Shown: piece by piece, positions 41,442 to 49,282 of the stretch | Layout of the letters: every line of letters starts with the position of its first letter | How positions within the stretch are numbered: position 1 is the first letter of the stretch | DNA from: Desulfuromonadaceae bacterium | Lineage (GTDB): Bacteria; Desulfobacterota; Desulfuromonadia; Desulfuromonadales; Desulfuromonadaceae | NCBI GenBank assembly: GCA_016936455.1 | Contig: JAFGXV010000016.1 | Location: 1 to 64,000 of the forward strand | DNA length: 64,000 nucleotides | Direction of reading: 5' to 3' | The notes under the pieces: model-generated | What the model saw: the letters and a program-made list of their open reading frames with translations, nothing else | The model's database searches: none | What the model was told of the DNA's origin: nothing | Translations under genes and position numbers: made by a program

Positions 41442-41485
41442 GATGCGGTCCGGCTGAGGAGCGTCCATTTGTACCGGATCGCATC
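41442..41485. repeat. Inverted repeat between convergent genes
   Basis: GATGCGGTCCGG (41442-41453) can pair over all twelve positions (one G-U) with CCGGATCGCATC (41474-41485) around a 20-base loop. No T tract follows on either strand. It lies between the 3' ends of the DUF4177 gene and the malonyl-CoA decarboxylase gene, so it may be an mRNA-end stabiliser or a factor-dependent terminator. Confidence 0.5.
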
Positions 41486-41524
41486 TTAACCTTGCGGAAA
41501 GTGGCCCTGGAACTATCGCCCTTA

Positions 41525-42985
41525 TCACACCTTCCCTTTGCGATTCCCCCACTGTTTTAGCCCCGACAAGGGACCCTGACGCGTTTCCTGCTCGCTGAGC
41601 AGTTTGCGGATGCGCGGAGCGGACGCGATGTGTTTTTCCTGGGAGTAGGCTTCGATATTCTGCTGAATCTCGTCAAGCGCATAGAGATAGTTGACCATCA
41701 GGCCGCAGGATTCGCGCAACCCTTTGGCGGAAATATCCCCCAGCCAGTTGAGTTGCTCGATGCGCGCTCCGTTGCCGAGGTGAAAGCGGGCCACGGCGTC
41801 GAGCGGAGAGCCGTCGCGCTCCCGCCGTTCATGCAGATAGCAGGCGCACAGGCTGAGCAGCGGCTCTTTGAGCAGGTCGCAGATCTCACTTTGTTCGAGC
41901 CAGCGCGGATCCTCCATCACGTTGCCCAGGCCGGGTTCGATAGAGAGCGACTGGGCGGCCTGTCTTAGCGCCGTGACAAGGGCGTTTTTAGCCGGGGCGG
42001 AGGTGTCGTCCGCCAGCAGCAGTTCCAGCCAGCGCCGGAAGCCGGGGATGGGCGAGAGAGTGGAGAAGGTCTTCAGGTTCGGCAGATTCTGGCGCAGGGA
42101 GTCGACGACCTTCTTGATCAGGAATGGGCCGAAGCTGATCCCTTTCAGCCCGGCCTGGGCGTTGGAGATGGAGTAAAAAATCGCGGTATCCGCTTTCCCC
42201 GGCGGGATTTCCGTGCGTTTCTCGCTGAGCAGACTCTGGATACTCGACGCCAGCCCCTTGACCAGCGCCACTTCGATAAAAATCAGCGGTTCGTCGGGCA
42301 GCACCGGATGGAAAAAGGCATAGCACTGGCGGTCCCATTCCAGACGATGACGCAGGTCGCGCCATGAGCTGATGGCATGCACGGCTTCGTAGCCCATCAG
42401 TTTTTCCAGCAGGGCGGCCGGACTCTGCCAGTCGAGCTGCCGGACGCGCAGAAAGCCGACATCAAACCAGGTCGCCAGCAGTTGCTGTAGATCGTAATCC
42501 AGCCGTTTCAGGCGGGGGGATTCGGGAAGGAAACGCAGCAGCTCCGCCCGCATGTCAATGAGAAACTTGACCCCCTGCGGCAGGCCGTTGAACTGTTGCA
42601 GCAGTTGCTGGCGCGGTGAAATCAGGGCCTCGCGCAATTCCAGTACCTGGTGGCGAAAGGTGGCGTCATCGGCACTCTGGGCCAGTCGGCGCGACACCTC
42701 GCGCACCTGATCCTGATCCACGGCAAAACGATCAGCGAGAATTTCCAGAAAATGGCGGCGCCCGGTGGCGTTGAGTGTCAGATACAGTTCGCCGACGGCG
42801 ACGGCATGCTGGCGTGCCGTCACGACACCGTGGCGGGCGGCAACGCATTCCGCCAGCAGTTGGGCGACGGTGTCGCTTTCGTTTTCGGGCAGATCCGGCG
42901 AGATCGTGGGCAGGCTGTCGCTGCCGCGCCAGTCGCTCCAGGTGCGGTGCAGGGTTTTCCAGCTCAAGAGCAGGCGGCTGTTCAT
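41525..42985 (-). CDS. Malonyl-CoA decarboxylase
   Basis: Converts malonyl-CoA to acetyl-CoA and CO2. The 486 residues have the helical N-terminal domain (about 30-190) and the GNAT-like catalytic domain. Visible family motifs: CYAFFHPVLPDEPLIFIEVA, FYSISNAQAGLKGISFG (catalytic Ser region), TFSTLSPIPGFRRWL and RFHLGNGARIEQLNW (catalytic His). No malonyl-CoA synthetase (matB) is next to it, although an AEC-type permease is 700 bases away. It could serve malonate use or control malonyl-CoA level for fatty-acid synthesis. It is monocistronic. Confidence 0.92.
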   Translation of the reverse strand: MNSRLLLSWKTLHRTWSDWRGSDSLPTISPDLPENESDTVAQLLAECVAARHGVVTARQHAVAVGELYLTLNATGRRHFLEILADRFAVDQDQVREVSRRLAQSADDATFRHQVLELREALISPRQQLLQQFNGLPQGVKFLIDMRAELLRFLPESPRLKRLDYDLQQLLATWFDVGFLRVRQLDWQSPAALLEKLMGYEAVHAISSWRDLRHRLEWDRQCYAFFHPVLPDEPLIFIEVALVKGLASSIQSLLSEKRTEIPPGKADTAIFYSISNAQAGLKGISFGPFLIKKVVDSLRQNLPNLKTFSTLSPIPGFRRWLELLLADDTSAPAKNALVTALRQAAQSLSIEPGLGNVMEDPRWLEQSEICDLLKEPLLSLCACYLHERRERDGSPLDAVARFHLGNGARIEQLNWLGDISAKGLRESCGLMVNYLYALDEIQQNIEAYSQEKHIASAPRIRKLLSEQETRQGPLSGLKQWGNRKGKV

Positions 42986-43137
42986 GGGCTCCTCCCGTAT
43001 TGTAATTATTTCCCCTCCTTCAATGATAGCAGGCGACAGCCGTCAGTGAAGGGGGCAGGCTGTTGAAGATCTCTGTTTGTTTGCAGATGGGGACATGATG
43101 CGGGTGGTTGAACCGAATGAGCGTGATCGTTTCTAAT

Positions 43138-43177
43138 AAAAAAACGGGAAATCGAATTATCGATTTCCCGTTTTTTT
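43138..43177 (-). terminator. Bidirectional terminator after trpS
   Basis: A near-perfect 18-pair stem with A7 on the left and T7 on the right (core ACGGGAAATCGA/TCGATTTCCCGT, loop ATTA) lies 16 bases after the trpS stop. It has U tracts in both directions. Confidence 0.95.
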
Positions 43178-43193
43178 AGACATGTCGGAATCC

Positions 43194-44159
43194 CTAATAG
43201 GCAATGCCTGATTTTTTGCGCACCTTGCGCATCACCTTGGACGCGGCGTAACGCGCCTTCTGGGCGCCCATTTCCAGGGTCTTGCGCAGGGTGTCCTTGT
43301 CTTCGAGAAGGGCATTGCGCCGTTCGGTGAACGGGGTGAAATAATCACGCACCGTTTCGAACAGCTCCTGCTTCACTTCGCCATAGCCGAGGCCGCCGGC
43401 CAGATAGCGCTGACGCAGAGCCTCCTGCTGCTGTTTGTCGAGGAACAGGCGGTAGATCTGGAACACATTGCAGTTGTCCGGGTCCTTGGGGTCTTCCACC
43501 GGGGTCGGGTCGGTGACGATGCGCATGATCTGCTTGCGCAGATTTTTTTCATCCTGAAACAGGTCGATGGTGTTGCCGTAGCTTTTGCTCATCTTCTGAC
43601 CGTCAAGACCGGGAACCGTGGCTACGTCGTCATCGATGTCCGGCTCGGGCACGGTGAAGATCTCTCCGTATTCGTTGTTGACCTTGATGGCGATGTCACG
43701 CGTCACCTCGACGTGCTGCTTCTGGTCCTTGCCCACGGGCACCTTGTCACTGTTGAACAGCAGGATGTCGGCGCTCATCAGCACCGGATAGGCGAACAGG
43801 CCGTGGTTGGCGGCGATGCCTTTGGCGATCTTGTCCTTGTAGCTGTGGCAGCGCTCCAGCAGGCCCATGGGCGTGAAGTTGGAGAGGAACCAGGCCAGCT
43901 CCTGCACCTCGGGGACATCGGATTGGACCCAGAAGGTGCTGCGTTCCGGGTCCATGCCCAGGGCGAGGAAGTTGGCGGCCGCTTCGAGGGTGCCTGTGGC
44001 CAGCGCCTTGCCGTCGGAGACGCTGGTCATGGCGTGGTAGTTGGCGATGAAGCAGAACAGCTCGCCCTGCTCCTGGTAGTCGATCATTTTCTTCATCATA
44101 CCGAAGTAGTTGCCCAGATGCAGGGAACCGGAGGGCTGGATGCCGGAAAGTATGCGCAT
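43194..44159 (-). CDS. trpS: Tryptophanyl-tRNA synthetase
   Basis: Class I synthetase charging tRNA-Trp. The 321 residues include the HIGH-like motif PSGSLHLGNYFG at the N terminus and KMSKS in GQKMSKSYGNTI. ATG 44159 is chosen because it gives the family N terminus MRILSGIQPSG and has AAGGA upstream; an earlier ATG at 44198 adds a non-conserved tail. Confidence 0.96.
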   Translation of the reverse strand: MRILSGIQPSGSLHLGNYFGMMKKMIDYQEQGELFCFIANYHAMTSVSDGKALATGTLEAAANFLALGMDPERSTFWVQSDVPEVQELAWFLSNFTPMGLLERCHSYKDKIAKGIAANHGLFAYPVLMSADILLFNSDKVPVGKDQKQHVEVTRDIAIKVNNEYGEIFTVPEPDIDDDVATVPGLDGQKMSKSYGNTIDLFQDEKNLRKQIMRIVTDPTPVEDPKDPDNCNVFQIYRLFLDKQQQEALRQRYLAGGLGYGEVKQELFETVRDYFTPFTERRNALLEDKDTLRKTLEMGAQKARYAASKVMRKVRKKSGIAY

Positions 44160-44196
44160 GGTGTTATCCTTGTCCTGAGAGGGGTCGGTTGTCATC

Positions 44197-44234
44197 AAAA
44201 CAAAACAAGCCGCGATGAGTATCTCGCGGCTTGT
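44197..44234 (-). terminator. Terminator of the thpR transcript
   Basis: A perfect eleven-pair stem ACAAGCCGCGA/TCGCGGCTTGT (44205-44234) is followed on the minus strand by TTTGTTTTG. It lies 140 bases after the thpR stop and just upstream of trpS. Confidence 0.85.
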
Positions 44235-44374
44235 CGGGGTCTATTCATGCCGCGCCGTGCCCGGCGCAGTCTGTGATGTCGATAAAGCGGTAGGCACGCG
44301 ATCAGTCCATTAAGGCTGAACGCCACCACCATCGCTGCAGGGTTGTCGCGTCATTTTTTTTCATAGCGCGCAGA

Positions 44375-44962
44375 CTAGCAGGTTCCGTTTGTCGGGTCAA
44401 TGGAACAGTGCGGTTCGTTTTCTTCCAGTGTGGCTGGGATGGTCAGCAGGGTTTCGTAGCGGGCGCCTGAGCGCTCCAGATGGCTGCGCAACAGGGATAG
44501 TTCCTGTACCTCGATACGGTGGTTGATGGGAGGACATTGCTGCAGGGCTTTATTCAGCGCCGCCCGATTGTTCAGCTGTTTTATCCGGGCCAGCGTGAGG
44601 TGTGGATGAAAGGAGGCGTCTGCGGGGAACAGTCCGGAGAGCTGTGTCTCGATCTGCTGCTGCAGGGCGTTCAGCGGTGCCCAGGGGGATACCCCGATCC
44701 AGATGACACGCGGTTTCCCCCTGCCCGGAAAGGAACCGAGCGCGGCCAGACTCAGCCTGAAGGGCGCAAAGCGGATCGGGCTGAGGGCCTGACGCAGAAG
44801 GGGCAGCTGGGCCGGCTCCACGTCGCCGAGGAATTTCAGGGTGAGGTGAAAATGGCCGGGAAAACTCAGACGCGCCTCGGCACACTGGCGCAGTGGTTGC
44901 TGGCAGGAGGCGAGAATTCGTGTGGTCGGACCATCAAGGTTGATGGCGAGGAACAGGCGCAT
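44375..44962 (-). CDS. thpR: RNA 2',3'-cyclic phosphodiesterase (2H family)
   Basis: A 195-residue 2H phosphoesterase that opens 2',3'-cyclic phosphates on RNA. It carries the two catalytic HxTx motifs, HLTLKFLG (about 39) and HPHLTLAR (about 120), and the N terminus MRLFLAINL typical of ThpR. ATG 44962 is preferred over a start at 44998, which would overlap the upstream lipoprotein gene. It lies 19 bases after that lipoprotein gene, probably in one transcript. Confidence 0.92.
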   Translation of the reverse strand: MRLFLAINLDGPTTRILASCQQPLRQCAEARLSFPGHFHLTLKFLGDVEPAQLPLLRQALSPIRFAPFRLSLAALGSFPGRGKPRVIWIGVSPWAPLNALQQQIETQLSGLFPADASFHPHLTLARIKQLNNRAALNKALQQCPPINHRIEVQELSLLRSHLERSGARYETLLTIPATLEENEPHCSIDPTNGTC

Positions 44963-44981
44963 GGTCGTAATCCTGAGTTCC

Positions 44982-45170
44982 TCACAGAGGGACCTCATCG
45001 ACTATTTCTGCTCCTTTGTCAATGGAATCGTGAGCGGTGTTGCCGACGACCGGAATGATGGAGATGGCTGCGGCGCCCACGCGCATGGGTACCGATACGA
45101 CCTTTGTCAGAAAACAGCCACTGAGGAGGAATGGGACAACCAGAAGGATCGAGAGTTTGAAGTTTTTCAT
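44982..45170 (-). CDS. Small lipoprotein, DUF6726-like
   Basis: A 62-residue predicted lipoprotein with a signal ending LLSGC (Cys 19). The mature part is about 44 residues, with FLTKVVSVPMRVGAAAISIIPVVGNTAHDSID, resembling the DUF6726 small-lipoprotein family. Function unknown. First gene of a pair with thpR. Confidence 0.8.
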   Translation of the reverse strand: MKNFKLSILLVVPFLLSGCFLTKVVSVPMRVGAAAISIIPVVGNTAHDSIDKGAEIVDEVPL

Positions 45171-45241
45171 GCGAGGTCTCCGGGGTTTATTTTGGTTTGA
45201 ATGCTGTTATCGGCCAAGTTCCTTTCAGGCCGAGGAAAATG

Positions 45242-45270
45242 TTGACAGCTGCTGTTGGCCCTGTTAAGGT
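45242..45270 (+). promoter_or_regulatory. Sigma70 promoter of rpsU
   Basis: TTGACA (45242-45247), a 17-base spacer and TAAGGT (45265-45270). Predicted start of transcription is near 45277, giving a leader of about 57 bases. Confidence 0.7.
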
Positions 45271-45333
45271 GCGCACTTCCGCGATGCGGAGAGTGTAACA
45301 AAGAATTGAACAAGAAGGCGAGGTGAATGAGCC

Positions 45334-45528
45334 GTGGAAATTCAGGTTCTCGACAATAACGTTGAGAAGGCCATCCGTGTGCTGAAGCGTAAGCTGCAGC
45401 AGGAAGGCCTTTTCCGTGAAATGAAGCAGCGTAAATTCTACGAAAAACCCAGTGTCAAGCGTAAGCGCAAAGAGAAAGAAGCGCAGCGCCGCCTGCGCAA
45501 GAAAATGCGCCTGATGAACAACGACTAA
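45334..45528 (+). CDS. rpsU: 30S ribosomal protein S21
   Basis: A 64-residue, strongly basic small-subunit protein (IQVLDNNVEKAIRVLKRKLQ, then KPSVKRKRKEKEAQRRLRKK), the usual S21 length. The start is a GTG with GAGGTGA upstream. It is monocistronic between its own promoter and terminator, not in the rpsU-dnaG-rpoD arrangement of enterobacteria. Confidence 0.96.
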   Translation: MEIQVLDNNVEKAIRVLKRKLQQEGLFREMKQRKFYEKPSVKRKRKEKEAQRRLRKKMRLMNND

Positions 45529-45551
45529 ATCGCCTCGGTTGTTGAACACGT

Positions 45552-45590
45552 AAAAAGGGAATGCCGTCATGGACAGCATTCCCTTTTTTT
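45552..45590 (+). terminator. Terminator of rpsU
   Basis: AAAAAGGGAATGC (45552-45564) pairs with GCATTCCCTTTTT and runs into T7. It can act in both directions. Confidence 0.9.
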
Positions 45591-45605
45591 ATGGCGGCGT
45601 GCTGC

Positions 45606-45639
45606 AAAAAGAACGGGGGTGGAAATATCCACCCCCGTT
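45606..45639 (-). terminator. Terminator of gap
   Basis: A twelve-pair perfect stem AACGGGGGTGGA/TCCACCCCCGTT with loop AATA is followed on the minus strand by CTTTTT. It lies 29 bases after the gap stop. Confidence 0.92.
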
Positions 45640-45668
45640 TTGTCTTGTCCGGTAGCGATGCGGCAGGA

Positions 45669-47108
45669 TCAGGGCAACATGGGCAGCTTGAGGCCAACCA
45701 GTTCTTCCAGCAGGCCGATAACCTGACAGCTGTAGCCGAATTCGTTGTCGTACCACACGTAGAGCACGCAGCGGTTGCCGTCGACGATGGTGGCCAGGGA
45801 GTCGACCACTCCGGCATAGCGGGAGCCGACGAAGTCACTGGAGACAACTTCCGGCGAATTGGTGTAGTCGATCTGGTTCTGTAGTGGCGAGTTCAGCGAG
45901 GCGTCGCGCAGATAGCTGTTGAGTTCCTCGACGCTGGTGCTGTTGTCCAGGGTCAGGTTCAAAATTGCCATGGAGACGTTGGGCGTGGGAACGCGGATGG
46001 CATTGCCCGTCAGTTTGCCCTTCAGTTCCGGCAGTGCCTTGGCGACGGCCTTGGCGGCACCTGTTTCCGTCAGCACCATGTTCAGAGGGGCGCTGCGGCC
46101 ACGGCGCGGTTTCTTGTGGTAGTTGTCGATCAGGTTCTGGTCGTTGGTGTAGGAATGGCAGGTTTCAACGTGGCCATAGGCAATGCCGAACTTGTCCGAG
46201 ACGGCTTTGAGCACCGGTACGATGGCGTTGGTGGTGCAGCTGGCGGCGGAGAAGATGTTTTCATCACCACCGATCAACTCATTGTTGACGCCGTAGACGA
46301 TGTTGGGGATGTCGCCCTTGCCGGGGGCGGTGAGAATGACCTTGGACACCCCTTTGGCTTTCAGATGGCGGCCCAGACCTTCGCGATCGCGCCACTTGCC
46401 AGTATTGTCGATGACAACGGCATCATGGATGCCGTAGGCGGTATAGTCAATGCTCTCCGGGGCATCGGAGTAAATGATCTTGATCATGTTGCCGTTGGCG
46501 ATGATGGCGTTTTCGGCTTCATCGACCTTGATGACGCCCTCGAAGCGGCCGTGTACCGAGTCGCGGCGCAGCAGGCTGGCGCGTTTGATCAGATCGTCGT
46601 CACTGCCCTTGCGCACGACTGCGGCGCGCAGGCGCAGCTTGTTGCCGCCGCCGGTCTGCTCGATGAGCAGCCGGGCCAGCAAACGACCGATGCGGCCGAA
46701 GCCGTAGAGCACAACGTCGCGGGGCTCGCTGAGGATGGAGGCCTTGCCGGTGTTCATCTTGCCGAGTTCACGGGCGATGAAGGCCTCAACGCTTTCTTGG
46801 CTTGCCTGTTCCAGGTAGGCGACGGTCAGTTTGCCGAGGTCGATCTTGCAGGGGGCCAGGTCCAGTTTGCTGATGGCCTGCAGTAGGGGAAAGCTGTCGC
46901 GAACGGAAATTTCATTTTCCAGGATCTGACGGGCAAAGCGATGAGCGCGCAGAATCTTGATGGGGGGGCGATTGATCAGGGAACGTCCGTAGATGGTGAA
47001 GATCACACCATTGTTGCGGTAGAGGTTGCCGATGATCGGTACCATGGCTTCCGCCAGTTCCGTGCGTTCTGCCCAGTCGTTGAAATACTGTTCCGCCTTG
47101 TTGTCCAT
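45669..47108 (-). CDS. gap: Glyceraldehyde-3-phosphate dehydrogenase, long form
   Basis: Oxidises glyceraldehyde-3-phosphate to 1,3-bisphosphoglycerate. At 479 residues it exceeds the usual 330-340: a helical N-terminal extension of about 130 residues precedes the Rossmann motif GFGRIGR (136-142). The catalytic cysteine is C291 in SAASCTTNAIVP and the histidine is in HSYTNDQ. Long GAPDHs of this kind occur in several proteobacteria. ATG 47108 has AAAGGA upstream; an earlier codon at 47219 lies at the promoter. It diverges from fba, so two central glycolytic steps share a regulatory gap. Confidence 0.93.
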   Translation of the reverse strand: MDNKAEQYFNDWAERTELAEAMVPIIGNLYRNNGVIFTIYGRSLINRPPIKILRAHRFARQILENEISVRDSFPLLQAISKLDLAPCKIDLGKLTVAYLEQASQESVEAFIARELGKMNTGKASILSEPRDVVLYGFGRIGRLLARLLIEQTGGGNKLRLRAAVVRKGSDDDLIKRASLLRRDSVHGRFEGVIKVDEAENAIIANGNMIKIIYSDAPESIDYTAYGIHDAVVIDNTGKWRDREGLGRHLKAKGVSKVILTAPGKGDIPNIVYGVNNELIGGDENIFSAASCTTNAIVPVLKAVSDKFGIAYGHVETCHSYTNDQNLIDNYHKKPRRGRSAPLNMVLTETGAAKAVAKALPELKGKLTGNAIRVPTPNVSMAILNLTLDNSTSVEELNSYLRDASLNSPLQNQIDYTNSPEVVSSDFVGSRYAGVVDSLATIVDGNRCVLYVWYDNEFGYSCQVIGLLEELVGLKLPMLP

Positions 47109-47190
47109 ACTCTGCGTCCTTTGCTGTGTGGAAAAATACACGCTACGTTGCGTTGAGAAAAAAACGGCCTTCGTGTCCTGCGGCGCGCGT

Positions 47191-47219
47191 ATCCTAATTG
47201 AAACGGGCTGATTTTTCAA
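47191..47219 (-). promoter_or_regulatory. Sigma70 promoter of gap
   Basis: Read on the minus strand: TTGAAA (47219-47214), a 17-base spacer and TAGGAT (47196-47191), about 80 bases before the gap start. Confidence 0.6.
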
Positions 47220-47381
47220 TCCTTTTATGGACGCCCTGCCTCGCCGGTGCTGCCTACAGGGTTATTTTCCGTCGCTTGCCGTTGCCAAATGGTATAGGGA
47301 GATTAAACTGGACTTGGCGCAACGGCGCTGTTATGAAAGATAAAAATTATTTTTATTTCTGGTCAGTGGAGGTTAAGCGAT

Positions 47382-48362
47382 ATGGCACAGGCGGTACATT
47401 ACAAAGAACTGGGACTGGTGAATACCCGCGACATGTTCAAAAAAGCCATGGACGGCGGTTATGCCATTCCGGCCTATAATTTTAATAATATGGAACAACT
47501 GCAGGCCATCATCGTGGCTTGTGTCGAAAGCCGGTCGCCGGTGATTCTGCAGGTGAGCAAGGGGGCACGCCAGTACGCCAATGAGACCATGCTGCGCTGT
47601 ATGGCTCTGGGGGCGGTCGAAATGGCGCGCGAGATGGGGCTCGATCTGCCGGTCTGTCTGCATCTGGATCACGGCGATTCGTTTGAGCTGTGCAAATCCT
47701 GTATTGATTCCGGTTTTTCCTCGGTCATGATTGATGGCTCACATCTGACGTATGATGAGAATGTGGTTCTGACCAGGAAAGTGGTCGAGTATGCGCGGCA
47801 GTTCGATGTGACGGTCGAGGGTGAACTGGGTGTGCTGGCTGGTATTGAGGACGAGGTGGTGGCGGAACATTCGAGCTACACCCAGCCCGATGAGGTGGAG
47901 GACTTCGTTCGCAAGACCGGGGTGGATTCGCTGGCCATTTCCATCGGCACCAGCCATGGCGCCTACAAGTTCAAGCTCAAGGAGGGGGAAGAAGTTCCGC
48001 CGCTGCGTTTTGATATCCTTGAGGAGGTCGAGCGGCGCATTCCCGGCTTTCCCATCGTGCTCCATGGCGCCTCCAGCGTGGTGCAGGCGTATGTGCAGCT
48101 GATCAATCAGTACGGCGGGCATCTTGACGGTGCCGTCGGTGTGCCGGAGGAACAGTTGCGGCGGGCGGCGGGCAGCGCCGTATGCAAAATCAATATCGAT
48201 TCTGACGGCCGTCTCGCCATGACCGCCAAGGTGCGCGAGTTCCTGGCCAATAACCCGACGGAGTTTGATCCGCGCAAATATCTGGGGGCTGCCCGCAAGG
48301 AGCTGATCTCACTGATCAAACATAAAAACGAGACCGTGCTGGGCAGTGCCCAGCGCGTGTAG
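47382..48362 (+). CDS. fba: Class II fructose-1,6-bisphosphate aldolase
   Basis: A zinc-dependent aldolase of 326 residues. It shows AIPAYNFNNMEQLQAI at the start, the zinc and catalytic motif HLDHGDSFE (about 86-94), GFSSVMIDGSH, the TVEGELG segment and the second metal histidines in GTSHGAYKF and VLHGASS. GGAGG precedes the ATG. It runs divergently from gap and probably works with it in gluconeogenesis if the organism grows on acetate. Confidence 0.95.
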   Translation: MAQAVHYKELGLVNTRDMFKKAMDGGYAIPAYNFNNMEQLQAIIVACVESRSPVILQVSKGARQYANETMLRCMALGAVEMAREMGLDLPVCLHLDHGDSFELCKSCIDSGFSSVMIDGSHLTYDENVVLTRKVVEYARQFDVTVEGELGVLAGIEDEVVAEHSSYTQPDEVEDFVRKTGVDSLAISIGTSHGAYKFKLKEGEEVPPLRFDILEEVERRIPGFPIVLHGASSVVQAYVQLINQYGGHLDGAVGVPEEQLRRAAGSAVCKINIDSDGRLAMTAKVREFLANNPTEFDPRKYLGAARKELISLIKHKNETVLGSAQRV

Positions 48363-48397
48363 TTGCGTTTGGCTGGGTAAAAAATCATGGAATGACA

Positions 48398-48436
48398 ACG
48401 CCCCGCCGGGATGACCCGGCGGGGCGTTTGAGTTTT
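48398..48436 (+). terminator. Terminator of fba
   Basis: A perfect thirteen-pair stem ACGCCCCGCCGGG/CCCGGCGGGGCGT with loop ATGA is followed by TTGAGTTTT. Confidence 0.93.
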
Positions 48437-48578
48437 GCGTTTGTAACGATTCAGCTCATGAGCTACCGATGTCCATTCCAGGGTTTGTAGGAATGGCCGT
48501 TGATGGAGACAATGAGACCTTTCCATGGGCATCGCCAACGCATCGACACGTGTGCTGAATGGATATCCGCGCTGTTGT

Positions 48579-48908
48579 CTAATTTTGCCATTGGAAGTGG
48601 TGCTGCCCACCAATTCTGATATTCAACAGGACGACGGGGTCGGACGCGTTTGGTGGTACATAATAGAGCACCAGAAAATCACGTGCGCCGGCGTCTAGGA
48701 CATATTCCCGTACCGTGATTTTCTTGCCTTGAACCCTCCTTCTTCTGGCGGGCGCGATCTCGTTGAACGTGGCGATGTTCTCGATCATGCCCCGGTAGCT
48801 ATGCTGCATGCACTCAACAAAACGAATCGCCCCAATTTGGGCGTATTCATCGAGAAAGGCTTGTAGACGATGGACGAAAAGAGGGGTCGCGACAACTTTG
48901 CGCGACAT
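48579..48908 (-). CDS. RelE/ParE-type toxin
   Basis: A 109-residue protein of the RelE/ParE toxin superfamily: N-terminal helices LFVHRLQAFLDEYAQIGAIRF, a basic middle (PARRRRVQGKKITV) and C-terminal strands FLVLYYVPPN and VVLLNIRIGGQ. Members either cleave mRNA on ribosomes or inhibit gyrase; the sequence does not decide. The start overlaps the antitoxin stop by one base (TGATG), as in type II modules. Confidence 0.85.
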   Translation of the reverse strand: MSRKVVATPLFVHRLQAFLDEYAQIGAIRFVECMQHSYRGMIENIATFNEIAPARRRRVQGKKITVREYVLDAGARDFLVLYYVPPNASDPVVLLNIRIGGQHHFQWQN

Positions 48909-49183
48909 CAGCGTGCTGTTCTCATTACGGATTCCGCCTGAGAGCGAGCCGCATCAAAGAGAGTTTCAATTTCCTCTGTGGTCACATGGAGACCGGTCAG
49001 CTCATATTCTTCCCAGGCGGTTAAAGCGGCGGCCTCAAACTGAAGGTCTTCCTCTGCTTCTGCGATGGCCGAGCCGCCAATGGTTTCCAGCACGGAGGCC
49101 ATCGAACGGCCCATTTTTTTTGCCAGGCCCTCCAGCCGTTCGGCGAAATCGTCGGTCACCCTCAAATTCAATTGTCGACTCAT
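48908..49183 (-). CDS. RHH-type antitoxin of the adjacent RelE-like toxin
   Basis: A 91-residue antitoxin: N-terminal ribbon-helix-helix DNA-binding part (RQLNLRVTDDFAERLEGLAKKMGRS) and an acidic C-terminal toxin-neutralising part (about 40-85). ATG 49183 gives the RHH strand directly. It is the first gene of the module, and an inverted repeat in its promoter is the likely operator. Confidence 0.87.
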   Translation of the reverse strand: MSRQLNLRVTDDFAERLEGLAKKMGRSMASVLETIGGSAIAEAEEDLQFEAAALTAWEEYELTGLHVTTEEIETLFDAARSQAESVMRTAR

Positions 49184-49215
49184 AAAAGCCAATCTCCGCA
49201 ATGGTGTTTAATCAC

Positions 49216-49244
49216 AAGGTAGCAGGTGCTAGCATTTTGGTCAA
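49216..49244 (-). promoter_or_regulatory. Promoter and operator of the toxin-antitoxin module
   Basis: On the minus strand: TTGACC (49244-49239), a 17-base spacer and TACCTT (49221-49216). The perfect inverted repeat TAGCA-GG-TGCTA (49220-49231) sits in the spacer and overlaps the -10, as expected for RHH autorepression. Confidence 0.6.
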
Positions 49245-49282
49245 CTTACCCCTTGTGGCGTCCTGGTGGATCTGGAGCCTGG

